Part shown: in pieces, positions 1 to 8,041 of the stretch
Layout: each line of letters starts with the position of its first letter
Numbering within the stretch: the stretch's first letter is position 1
Assembly (NCBI RefSeq): GCF_001507645.1
Contig: NZ_CP013909.1
Span: forward strand, 3,162,001 to 3,226,000
Source of the DNA: Hymenobacter sedentarius
Lineage (GTDB): Bacteria; Bacteroidota; Bacteroidia; Cytophagales; Hymenobacteraceae
Direction of reading: 5' to 3'
Length of the DNA stretch: 64,000 nucleotides
Notes under the pieces: generated by a model
Seen by the model: the letters and a program-made list of their open reading frames with translations, nothing else
Told to the model about the DNA's origin: nothing
The model's database searches: none
Program-made: the position numbers and the translations under genes

Positions 1-385
1 TATGGTTAATAGTGGGTTGGAGGACATTTAAAAGCATCTACACTTTACTTTTTTGATGGGATGTCAAGCTTTTGTCGTAATCCTAAATCTCGCCAGTATT
101 GCCGTCAGCGCCCGATGCAATACTGGTTCGAAACCAAGAGTTTTTTCGTGATGCCCTACCGATTTGGAAGCCCAAGGCTCACCTTCTCTAACCCTGGTAA
201 ACCATTAGACCTCAGCTTCCGCATGCCTGGTGATTTACGGATTGACGAGTTCTTCTTTTTAGAGGATGGTCATCAGTACTAGAGTCGAACGCTTCCTCAT
301 TGCGAACCTTGAGGAAGCATGACTTTATACTAGGTTTTGGATAGCATAAGGAGCGAGCGGCTTTACCTTGCCTGAAAAGTTAAAC
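1..385. other. Window edge, no convincing gene
   Basis: This stretch holds only a 73-codon ORF (61-282, plus strand) with an ATG but no clear ribosome binding site. Its product is basic and aromatic-rich at the start and acidic at the end, and I recognise no family. It could be a small hypothetical gene or the decayed tail of something outside the window. An AAGGAG at 348-353 precedes the next gene. Confidence 0.3.
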
Positions 386-1000
386 ATGGTTGCTGCCGAC
401 TTCCACGCCTATTGGTGCTCCACTTACCCTGAGGCGATGCCCTTGGGGTACCGGCTGCGCATAACCTACCCAGACCGGTGGCTGCGGATTCACAGCCTGC
501 CCGAAGCCCAACGCTACCCGGGCGACGATGCAGACTGGGCCGAACTGTTGGGCCGCCAATTTGCCCTATTCGCTGACCTGGTGAGCCAACCCGCGGACTT
601 GATACTGGTCACGGGAGAATATGAAATGGCAGCGGTAGCGGCACCTCCTCCCTGGGCGTTTACCGCCGAAGGCTGCCTGCGCGGGATGGCGTTTACCGCG
701 CTCCCTCCCGTGGCCTTGAGCACCCTGCCACCGAACCCGCACGTGCCGGACGAGTATGAGCCAGGCGACCTGTATCGGCCCGTCTGCACGCTGGTTCGGT
801 GGACGGCCGCCGTGGGCGAAGGGATTCTGCGCGAAATTGCAGAGGGGGCGATTCAGGCCTTTTTCGTCTCCATTGAACACGCGTGCCTCATTGCACCTTA
901 CGACGGTGGCGTGGACATTATCTTCTCCGATGAGGCGACTCGCAATCAGTTTCGAGACCGGTACTCCCGGTGGGTGTCGCCCAGAGCCGATGGCTTGTGA
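386..1000 (+). CDS. Uncharacterised conserved protein (DUF3885-like)
   Basis: Predicted cytoplasmic protein of about 204 residues, function unknown. It begins with an amphipathic segment, then has a W-L-R-I-H-S-L-P-E block followed by a run resembling R-Y-x-D-x-x-x-W-x-x-L-L-x-R-Q. It ends with P-Y-D-G-G-V-D-I-I and W-V-S-P-R-A-D-G-L. From memory, this pairing of an 'RIHSLPESKRY' block with a C-terminal 'YDGG-D-I ... WLSP-x-x-GL' block is typical of a small uncharacterised bacterial family related to DUF3885; that assignment is recall, not a search. I chose ATG 386 over the in-frame TTG at 368, although an AAGGAG at 348-353 lies nearer the TTG. The gene stands alone on its strand and converges on the next gene. 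Confidence 0.7.
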   Translation: MVAADFHAYWCSTYPEAMPLGYRLRITYPDRWLRIHSLPEAQRYPGDDADWAELLGRQFALFADLVSQPADLILVTGEYEMAAVAAPPPWAFTAEGCLRGMAFTALPPVALSTLPPNPHVPDEYEPGDLYRPVCTLVRWTAAVGEGILREIAEGAIQAFFVSIEHACLIAPYDGGVDIIFSDEATRNQFRDRYSRWVSPRADGL

Positions 1001-1054
1001 GTTGCGCTTAAAATAGCCTGAATAAACGGTCCGTAAAGCAAAACGAGTAAATCA

Positions 1055-1597
1055 CTAGCGCGCACGTTCTGCCAATTCCAGCAGTTCGTGCTTGAATTGG
1101 GAAAAGGAAGCAGCGGGAATCACGTTGTAGCACCCAACCGTTACCGAATGGCTTGAGCCGTGGCGCAGTTCCAACAGGGCGTAGCGCCCGCCAAAGTGGT
1201 TATCTACATCTTCGATTTGAGAAGCTGACCAGGTGCGGGTAAACCGCCGGGCCAAGCTCCGAAAGGTCGTCGGACCCACCGCCGCGGTGCCGGTGGGGAG
1301 CGTCGGTGGGTGGTCGATAAACCACGCGCCCTGAGTAACGCGCAGCGCACCGGCGTTATCCACTTGGACGGCCAAGTCAATGCCGGAAGAATCGTAGAAG
1401 GCATAACGAAGCACGCTGTCGGCCGGGAATAGCTTCGCCGCTTGTCGCGGCGCGTCCGCTAAATGGCGCTGCAACCAGTATTCGGGCAGGGTTTTCTCTT
1501 CGTAGGCGAAGTAGAGCACCCCCAGCGCAAGCAGGCTGGCACCAACAAGCAGGACACGCCGCCTTGAAAGGAAGTGATAAACGACAAGTAGACTCAT
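1055..1597 (-). CDS. Hypothetical single-pass membrane-anchored protein
   Basis: Product of about 180 residues with a positively charged start (S-R-R-R), one hydrophobic segment at roughly residues 14-33, and a soluble remainder of about 145 residues. The N-terminus looks like an uncleaved signal anchor with the bulk outside the cytoplasm. The soluble part has no motif I recognise; it contains one Cys near the C-terminus and mixed alpha/beta character. ATG 1597 is preferred to an in-frame TTG at 1606. It is convergent with the upstream DUF3885-like gene, with a 54-bp gap. Function unknown. Confidence 0.6.
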   Translation of the reverse strand: MSLLVVYHFLSRRRVLLVGASLLALGVLYFAYEEKTLPEYWLQRHLADAPRQAAKLFPADSVLRYAFYDSSGIDLAVQVDNAGALRVTQGAWFIDHPPTLPTGTAAVGPTTFRSLARRFTRTWSASQIEDVDNHFGGRYALLELRHGSSHSVTVGCYNVIPAASFSQFKHELLELAERAR

Positions 1598-3609
1598 AGA
1601 CGGCAATAAACGCTCTAGTTTGACTAGTTTAGGAAAAGGTGGACACGCGCACCCTGGCCTGAGGCACCTACCGCGTCTTTGAGCAGCCGGTGGGGGAGTA
1701 CCGCCAGTGTCGAGGTCGGGAAGTGGTCCGCCTGCAAGTCGGCCTGTACTTGCTCTAACGCTAACATACCGGCGGCCGGGGTCCAGGCTTTAACAAAAAG
1801 GTATAAATAGCGCAAAGGAGGATTGAACCATGGGTCACCACACGGGGAAGGTATGCTGTGACCGTTGCAGGTCCTCGGCTAAATTTTGGTGCTCATAAGC
1901 TGACTCGCCGGTTCTAGCAGTGCCGAGCCAATCGGCAATGATGTTACAAACCCACACCTCCTAATCGGCCAACTCACTTAAGTTCTCCTACCAATCCCGG
2001 CAAGGGCATCGAGAATCATAAGTTTTTGGAAATATTTCAAAGATTTCTTAAATTGTATTTAAGTAATATAGGCACCAAATGCACGTTTCTGAAGCCTATT
2101 TAAATTGCACTGAGGTAACAAATACTTAGACTTAATTAAATTGCTGTTAAACAAGGATATGCGAGCAGATTTTAGTTTAATAGCATGCTAAAAAAAGCGG
2201 ATGCGCCTCATTTGTGAAGAAATAGGGGTGACAAATAGAGGTGACATATGGGTGACGCATAGGTTATGCATTATGAATATTGCAAGTGCGGCAGGGATTG
2301 GTTTACCTTTGTCGCAGAGCTTTGAACCCTAGTCAAAAGGCCGTCCGGAAGTGGCAAGCCCTCGCCATCCAGGATGCCGGTCGATAAGGGAATCAGTAGC
2401 TGAAAAACAGCAGTGCCATGTAGATGGCTATACGTTATTCTTCTTTACCATGAATCATGCATCAGAAAAAGCCTCCTGCAAACGTATGTAAGTAACCATC
2501 ACAGAACATTGTGCGCCAGCACACAACCAAGATAGCGAGGTGGTACTCTCGGTGACGAAATTTAACAAGTTGCGGCGTACAGATTCGCCCACACAGGGAG
2601 GGCAGGAGCCTCGCCCTACTACAGAAAAGCATGCGCCAATCACCAGCACCATGTCAGCGTCCGCTGGTCAACCTGACTAATAGGGGCAGCTCCGCCAGGA
2701 GGGGACTGGCAGCACCTTACACGTCTCGGGCCTAAGCCAGAAGAAAGCCCGCGACCGGCTACCGGTGCTCCTTGAAGCCTAGCGGAACCCTGACCATCCT
2801 CCTTACTAACGATTTATTACGCCAACCCCACAAGGGATGCAGAACCCTGTACCCTGAGCTTTCCTTCAATACCCGGCTTACCATCGCTACAAGTAAGCTC
2901 TCATTTCATTCCAAACCATGCTCATCAACACCACAACCGTTCGAGCGTTAAAACATCGACCCCACCGCAGTAAAGGGTCGCATTTCCTCCTCATCAACGC
3001 ATGTAAAGCTAAAGCACGCTAGAATGGAGAAGCAGGTGGGGAAGAGCAACGCAGACACACGCATTGGCACAAAGATGTTTGATGTGGGTTTGTACGGTGG
3101 TGACGGGATAGTAGTACGTGGTAGGCAAGTAATAGACAATAGAGGTAGTGTATACTCTATTAGAATACATACCTACTACGTCATGATAGATACCTACTAC
3201 ATACCTAATAGGTAACTAGTACATTTCATCTTATTAGTATTACTACTACTCTCTTCTCTAAAGTATAAGCGGGAGGGATACATAAATGTGTGTCATTTGA
3301 CATAAACTATTGATAATCACGTCATATAAAAAATAATTACCCCCATCTTTTTCAAGCTGTTCGAATAATATTCTGATTATCAACCTGTTTAAGCATAAGT
3401 TTTTGAAAGTGACAAAATATTTCACTTTCCTAAGAAGTAAAAAGAGTGTATTTTTGGTATGTAAGGAAAATAAGGAAAGGATAAGCCTTGTAAGACGACT
3501 GAAGGCGCTTTTCACTTGGTACCCTGCCGAAACTTAAGCGGTCACAAAAAAAACATTAATTGCACAAAAACACTATGCGGCTTATTGCCGATGTAGTGAA
3601 GGAAACCTC
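1598..3609. other. 2-kb gene-poor region flanking the polymerase element
   Basis: No ORF here is convincing. Candidates are 63-85 codons, lack ribosome binding sites, mostly start at rare codons, and lie in AT-rich or low-complexity sequence. Around 2670-2780 the plus strand reads about 32 sense codons ending at a TAG, preceded at once by stops, which might be a decayed gene end. The stretch 2000-2300 and 3120-3600 are clearly more AT-rich than the chromosome to the right, suggesting acquired DNA or a control region for the polymerase gene downstream. Confidence 0.5.
3170..3214. repeat. TACCTACTAC direct repeats (possible iterons/operator)
   Basis: TACCTACTAC occurs at 3170-3179 and 3191-3200, with a variant TACCTAATAG at 3202-3211 that overlaps a small palindrome (CCTAATAGG). 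Start-to-start distances are 21 and 11 bp, close to two and one helical turns, so a protein could bind all three on one DNA face. They lie about 400 bp upstream of the polymerase-like gene in AT-rich sequence. The role is inferred only from spacing and position. Confidence 0.4.
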
Positions 3610-5235
3610 ATGTCCATACCTCAGAAGAAGATTTACACCATCTACCTGCCTATTGCCCTGGTTAACGCCATCGACGCGATGCACATAGACGGGGTGAGAC
3701 GCACCACCGCCATCCAAATAGTGTGGAGCATCCTGCTCTGCCAAAAGAGAGCCTTCCGCGACGAAGAGTCCTTTGTAACCATACCCCGGAGCTACTTCCT
3801 GGCCATCAGTTCCAATTGTTACCGGGCCTTAACCCCCCTGAAAGAGGTTACTACCCATCATGGCGCCCCCCAGGCCATTGTAGAAGTCGAACGCAACGCC
3901 CAGGGCAAGGAAAGCTATAGCAAGGACAAAAGCAGGCCCAAGGGCTACCGCGTTAACCCGAAGTTCCTGAAGGGGCCGTTGGTTACGGTCACGTACACCG
4001 GCGATAGCAAGCGCCGAAAGCAGCGAACGTTGAGTGCCCAAATGCATACGTGGCTTCAGTCGGACTCTGCCCAATTGACCATCGAGGGCGACGAGGCCCG
4101 CCGCTACACGAACGACTACGTCAGCAACCTGGACCTGCAGGAATGGCGGGTAGACGATACCAGTGCGGAGTACCGCGACGACGAAGTGCTCATCGATGTG
4201 CGTTTTGGCACACGCAGCAAGACGTACAATTGCAAGACGCGTGCGCTTTTGAAGAAACTGCACCAGGCGGGTAACGGGGAGCAAGTTTTTCGGGCAGGCA
4301 AAGGCGGTTTCGTGGTGGCTACCGCAAGTGAATTCAAACGCCGCAAAGTGGATGACATCCTCAGGGGATGGAAGCGAGCCATCCGGGGCCTGGAGGAAAA
4401 CAGCTTTGAGCCGGAACGCGTCAGCACCAACAACCGGCTGGTGACCCAGCTTACGGAGTTCCCCAAGCAACTCCTGCCCTTCGTCCTGGTGGACGGAGTA
4501 GAGCTGGAGGAGGTGGACATTGCAAACTCGCAGGTGGCGTTCCTGGTGTTCGTATTGGAACACGGGGACATCCTCGGTGCCGGGTTGACAATCCCGCCCC
4601 TGACGTCCTCGCCCGAAACCCGTCGGTTCTTTGAGGAAGCCAAAGCCGGTACCATCTACCAGGACTTTGCGCGGTGCTGTGGCCGCGAAAGGGACTGGGG
4701 CAAGCGGGAAATATTCCGGCTCCTGTTTTCCAGTAACCCCGCGCAGTGGCCGAGTTGGAAGAAGTTCGTGGAACAATACGGTGCTGTCGCTACCTGGCTG
4801 CTGGAATTCAACCGCGTCAACCAAGAACGGTTCGGCAACGAGGACGCTCCGCGAAACCTCGCGGTGTATCTGCAACGGCTGGAAGCCGACATCATGATTG
4901 ACCGGGTCTATCCGCGGTTGAAGCAGGCAGAGTTGACCGCTTTCACCAAGCACGACAGCCTGCTATGTCCGCCCTGGGATTGCCGGGAAGCCACGGCCAT
5001 CATGAAGCAGGTCTTTGCCGAGGTCGGTTTCGAGGCCGTTGTTAGTATCAAACCAACAATACATCCTCCAGTAGCTGCACCAATTATACAGCCGTCCGTG
5101 ACGCTGCCTTGGCCCACTACACCAACCTTGTCCTGGAAGGCAAGCAGCTCCAACGAATTGCTTTCTGAGGATGACCTACAAGACTTGTTAGATGTGCTCG
5201 GTTCCCTGGAAGAAAGCCAGGGCCAAGTGCTCTAA
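3610..5235 (+). CDS. TV-Pol-like polymerase (Pol A / T7 RNAP superfamily core)
   Basis: Predicted 541-aa nucleic acid polymerase, probably the replication protein of the surrounding mobile element. Residues 275-311 carry R-L-V-x-x-L-x-x-F-P then V-D-I-A-N-S-Q, which I read as motif A with D303. K365-R-E-I-F-R-L-L-F373 fits motif B (a Lys and an aromatic spaced as in the O-helix). K447-H-D-S-L451 fits motif C, with H448-D449. The family A / T7 RNA polymerase superfamily uses these motifs for metal and nucleotide binding. The small core without an exonuclease resembles the transposon and viral 'TV-Pol' polymerases (primase-polymerase activity has been proposed for them). Residues 1-125 look like a winged-helix initiator region. 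The tail after about 480 is Pro/Ser-rich and ends acidic. Start ATG 3610 follows GAAGGAAA. I see no helicase domain, unlike many TV-Pol proteins. A generic replication initiator is the main alternative. Confidence 0.65.
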   Translation: MSIPQKKIYTIYLPIALVNAIDAMHIDGVRRTTAIQIVWSILLCQKRAFRDEESFVTIPRSYFLAISSNCYRALTPLKEVTTHHGAPQAIVEVERNAQGKESYSKDKSRPKGYRVNPKFLKGPLVTVTYTGDSKRRKQRTLSAQMHTWLQSDSAQLTIEGDEARRYTNDYVSNLDLQEWRVDDTSAEYRDDEVLIDVRFGTRSKTYNCKTRALLKKLHQAGNGEQVFRAGKGGFVVATASEFKRRKVDDILRGWKRAIRGLEENSFEPERVSTNNRLVTQLTEFPKQLLPFVLVDGVELEEVDIANSQVAFLVFVLEHGDILGAGLTIPPLTSSPETRRFFEEAKAGTIYQDFARCCGRERDWGKREIFRLLFSSNPAQWPSWKKFVEQYGAVATWLLEFNRVNQERFGNEDAPRNLAVYLQRLEADIMIDRVYPRLKQAELTAFTKHDSLLCPPWDCREATAIMKQVFAEVGFEAVVSIKPTIHPPVAAPIIQPSVTLPWPTTPTLSWKASSSNELLSEDDLQDLLDVLGSLEESQGQVL

Positions 5236-5273
5236 ACAACCAATCCTAAAACCATTTACCTAAATCCTTTTCC

Positions 5274-5305
5274 GGCAGGGCATAAACAATAAGCCTTGCC
5301 TTTTT
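5274..5305 (+). terminator. Intrinsic terminator after the polymerase-like gene
   Basis: GGCAGGGC (5274-5281) pairs with GCCTTGCC (5293-5300) through one G-U pair, has an 11-nt AT-rich loop, and is followed by TTTTTC. It sits 39 bp past the polymerase stop and just before the next ORF, so the two genes may be only partly co-transcribed. Confidence 0.6.
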
Positions 5306-5315
5306 CAACAACAAC

Positions 5316-5750
5316 ATGAACAACACACTTACCCCAGCACCCCTCGCACCGGTCGTAATCCAGGCCCTACACAAGCGTTTTCAGGCCATTCACCCACTGC
5401 TAACCGGTTGGAATGGATTTCGTCGGAGGACCGCGCTGGAATCCAAGCGGCTCGGCATCCGCAATGCCTGTGACCTTTTAGAACGCGAGTTCTACCACGA
5501 GCCTGCCCGCAAGGCCCTCGACAAAGCTTACCACATCATCATGGACGAGCTAAACGACATTATATGCGAAGTAGAGGAATTGGCGGAGGACGCTAAGAAA
5601 ATAGAAGAGTACGGCCTAAAGGAGTGCCTAGAAATACTCGGACGGTTTGCAGGCTACGAAATGGCCGTAAGGACCACTTATGCCGAGGTGTTAAAATTGG
5701 AGGCTAAATACTTGATTAACCTTCGAAAGAACAGGAGACGTTATAATTAA
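5316..5750 (+). CDS. Hypothetical helical protein of the mobile element
   Basis: Product of 144 residues, unrecognised. The first 15 residues are Pro/Ala-rich. The rest is predicted mostly alpha-helical, with a basic patch (G-F-R-R-R-T-A-L-E-S-K-R-L), an acidic coiled-coil-like middle (E-V-E-E-L-A-E-D-A-K-K-I-E-E), and a very basic end (R-K-N-R-R-R). This charge pattern could suit a nucleic-acid-binding or oligomerising accessory protein. It lies 80 bp downstream of the polymerase-like gene on the same strand, between that gene and the recombinase, so it is probably part of the same element. Base composition is like the polymerase gene and less GC-rich than the chromosome. Confidence 0.6.
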   Translation: MNNTLTPAPLAPVVIQALHKRFQAIHPLLTGWNGFRRRTALESKRLGIRNACDLLEREFYHEPARKALDKAYHIIMDELNDIICEVEELAEDAKKIEEYGLKECLEILGRFAGYEMAVRTTYAEVLKLEAKYLINLRKNRRRYN

Positions 5751-6360
5751 ATATAAAACAGGTCCCACCCGCAGGCCCCATAGACTTCGCTTTTAACTAA
5801 CGGTCCAGGGGTAGCCTTACTAGGATTTACCACTGGAAATTCAAATCACAAATTTTTTTTTCTGGCCTTTGTTTTGGCATGGGGGGTACTAGAACTATAC
5901 CAGTCGTTTCCAGTAACAAAAGTAACTGGCGTATAACACAGGCGTTCTCCACCACATTGCCAAATTATACCCCCCCCCCATCCAGAAGGGGGTACGAGCC
6001 GGGGAGGAGGGGGCTAAAAAGATAAAAACAGCCTTTTTAAGCTCCCTCACCTTTGCAGGTAGTAGTCAAATTGCTGTTTGAAGCAGCGTAGAGGCCAAAA
6101 TATTCCGTTTAGGCAGGTACAAAACGGGGCCTTAAGCCAATGCTTTTAAGCGTTAGGGGAGCTTTAAACCGGGGTTTAGTGCAATACGGAACGTATAATT
6201 TCTTATTTACTAACTTGGTAAAATCTTTGTTTTATAGGCCTTCAAGCGATTCTGAACAGTATCGCTTTCGCATTAAAGCATTGTATCCTTTTAGGAAATG
6301 CAAATTCTTTTCTCATGACCCTAGCAATTGCAAGCATCAAGTAGATATGCGATGCGTTAG
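5751..6360. other. Non-coding 600 bp between element genes, with hairpins
   Basis: No convincing gene; a 75-codon ORF at 6140-6367 overlaps the recombinase end and shows no family. The region carries long poly-C and poly-G runs, a TACCCCC/GGGGGTA hairpin at 5968-5994, and an inverted repeat at 6007-6048 (GAGGGGGCTAAAAAG against CTTTTTAAGCTCCCTC). Both the plus-strand genes and the recombinase gene end into it, so it could hold terminators, an origin or an attachment region. Confidence 0.45.
6007..6048. repeat. Inverted repeat in the mobile element
   Basis: Left arm 6007-6021 and right arm 6033-6048 pair over about 15 bp with one bulged base and an 11-nt A-rich loop. It lies about 310 bp beyond the recombinase stop. 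On the minus strand it could act as a terminator, but the arms are longer and the tract after the stem is not U-rich, so an origin or recombination site is also possible. Confidence 0.4.
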
Positions 6361-7758
6361 TTACTGAAAGATTTTGTGAGCTTCAGCCTTAGCGATGTCT
6401 CCCCGGTGTTTGTAGTGCTTCTGGACCATGATGGTGTTCTTGTGACCCAACCAAGCGGCCACCGTGGTTTCCGAAACTTGTCGTTCAAAACAGTTATTAA
6501 CAAAAGTCTTACGGCCCACTTTGCTGCTGATAAAGTGCCATTTGGGTTTGGTGCTCGGGATGCCGCTAGCGCCGTTAAAGTTGGTTACTGTGAATTCCCG
6601 TTGCAGACTTTGGACCTTCTGGGCGATTTGCTTCAAAGCTTGGTTGAAGTGGTTGTTGGGGATAGGAGTGAAACTATAATTGTTGCGTTCCAGGATTTCT
6701 TCGGCCCGTTTGCTCAAAGGAATGCTGACCAAACTGTTCACTTTCTCCTGATTCAAACGGATTTCCTTGTACTTGCGACCTTTGCGGTCCATCACTTCGT
6801 AGACGGCGGCGCGAGAGATGCAACCGTCCACTTGACGCAAACCCGTCTCGCAAAAGACTAGGAATTGTTCCCTTACTTGAAGCTGCAAGTCTCCCTTTAA
6901 GGAAACGTTCGCAAACTCGTCCAACTCCAGGGCATCCAGGTAGACTACGTTCTCGTTGGCCAAGTACTTAACCTTCTCAAATTTTTTAAAGAATGCCGTG
7001 GGCAATCCTAAGTCATCCGCGAAATATTCGTAGACGGCCCGGGTCAGGGTGAGCACATTCAAGATGCTGCTGTTTCGCCACCTGCTGCCGTCCTTGTTGG
7101 GCTTGGTGGCTAACCAATGTTGCAGCTCCGTTAACATTTTCAAGTTGACTTCCTGAATTTGCAACTGCGGGTTCCAACTCCGCATTACACTTTTTAGGTA
7201 GAGGTAATTCTTCCGGGTAGCCTCTTTTTTCATGCTCTTTGCTACAAGGATGAATTCGTCAATTCGATTGGAGAACAAATCCCGTTTAATTTCTTCGTTT
7301 TCATCTTGTCCGCGCTGGCGGCGAAGCAATTGCTTGGCTTCTGCCAATTCCCGTTGCAAGCGTTCAATTTGGGCTTCTAGGTCGGGGATGCGGTTTTCAA
7401 CGGTCGCAGTAAAACCTACCTTCAAGTTTTGGGCGCCCCTTCGGCGACTGACGGAATTGGGGTACTCGGCTTCGATACCGGCCTTGGTCAGTTCCACCTT
7501 TTGCGCTTTTTCGTTGTAGCAAGCTTGGAAAGCGGCATCTTCCAAGTCCACCACCAGGAGCCGGATGGCTTCGTTCTTTTCCCGGTGCAAAATGTCCTTG
7601 GCGCTGACCTTGCCCGTGGTTTTATTGAATTCCTTGACGGTCACCGATACCCCCGTGGTCCTTGTTACTTCTTCGCCGTTGGCGCAACGCAACATGACGT
7701 AGACGGTACCGGTGCCGTCTTCTTTGGCCGACCGAACCTTGTAGTAAATCTTGTACAT
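6361..7758 (-). CDS. Tyrosine recombinase / integrase (SAM-like domain type)
   Basis: Site-specific recombinase of about 465 residues that would cut and rejoin DNA through a 3'-phosphotyrosine and so move the element. Residues 1-45 form the N-terminal 'Y-x-V-R/K-x-x...' strand region seen in Bacteroidota integrases. Residues about 124-150 look like an extra coiled coil. About 160-260 is the core-binding SAM-like domain. The catalytic domain shows R308 (E-T-G-L-R), K339 as a possible beta-hairpin Lys, box II K413-V-G-R416, H439 (W-L-G-H-K) and nucleophile Y449 (K-H-Y). The usual box II His is replaced by Lys. ATG 7758 is chosen; a GTG at 7779 is possible. The gene points toward the polymerase genes and has TGTCCA repeats upstream of its start. 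Confidence 0.9.
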   Translation of the reverse strand: MYKIYYKVRSAKEDGTGTVYVMLRCANGEEVTRTTGVSVTVKEFNKTTGKVSAKDILHREKNEAIRLLVVDLEDAAFQACYNEKAQKVELTKAGIEAEYPNSVSRRRGAQNLKVGFTATVENRIPDLEAQIERLQRELAEAKQLLRRQRGQDENEEIKRDLFSNRIDEFILVAKSMKKEATRKNYLYLKSVMRSWNPQLQIQEVNLKMLTELQHWLATKPNKDGSRWRNSSILNVLTLTRAVYEYFADDLGLPTAFFKKFEKVKYLANENVVYLDALELDEFANVSLKGDLQLQVREQFLVFCETGLRQVDGCISRAAVYEVMDRKGRKYKEIRLNQEKVNSLVSIPLSKRAEEILERNNYSFTPIPNNHFNQALKQIAQKVQSLQREFTVTNFNGASGIPSTKPKWHFISSKVGRKTFVNNCFERQVSETTVAAWLGHKNTIMVQKHYKHRGDIAKAEAHKIFQ

Positions 7759-7810
7759 TCTCAAGAGATGTAATCCCACCCATTATTGGGCATGTGCACA
7801 AGGTATTACG

Positions 7811-7840
7811 TGTCCACGGATATGTCCATGGCTTGTCCAC
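7811..7840. repeat. Triple TGTCCA repeats upstream of the recombinase
   Basis: TGTCCA occurs at 7811, 7823 and 7834 (spacings 12 and 11 bp), each followed by C or T. They lie 53-82 bp upstream of the recombinase start, where arm-type integrase sites, an attachment site or an autoregulatory operator are commonly found. The spacing near one helical turn supports a protein-binding array; the function is inferred. Confidence 0.45.
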
Positions 7841-7910
7841 AAATCGTAATTGCAAAAATTTAACGTGTTGAAAATGAGTTCAAATAATCACATAAGGTGT
7901 TTTGGTATGG

Positions 7911-7943
7911 AAAGGCAGAAGGGTTTCCCTTCTGCCTTTTTTT
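7911..7943 (+). terminator. Strong plus-strand intrinsic terminator
   Basis: A perfect 13-bp stem (AAAGGCAGAAGGG with its complement) with a TTT loop is followed by TTTT on the plus strand. No plus-strand gene ends nearby, since the flanking genes both read leftward, so it may end a short untranslated RNA or readthrough from the element. On the minus strand there is no U tract. Confidence 0.75.
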
Positions 7944-8041
7944 GCGGTTTGCCCAAAAAGAAATTGGCTCAACTTCGCAAAAATATAGGACAAGGGCTTC
8001 CCATTGAAGAAGACTCATTTCTTGTTGGTGATGCGCTCGTG

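Noticed and set aside
1624..1815. A 63-codon minus-strand ORF
   Set aside because: It starts at TTG, has no ribosome binding site and no recognisable family. It may be a fragment but cannot be supported.
2226..2262. Three GGTGAC-like repeats
   Set aside because: GTGAC recurs at 2228, 2241 and 2252, but the unit is only five bases, the spacing is uneven, and no gene is nearby.
3258..3515. An 85-codon minus-strand ORF
   Set aside because: AT-rich, Leu/Phe-rich by composition, no start signal; more likely intergenic sequence before the polymerase-like gene.
3829..4953. A 374-codon ORF on the minus strand
   Set aside because: It lies wholly inside the polymerase-like gene on the other strand, starts at an unsupported codon, and its product is low-complexity without domains; the plus-strand protein has clear motifs.
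6140..6367. A 75-codon plus-strand ORF
   Set aside because: It overlaps the recombinase end and shows no ribosome binding site or family.
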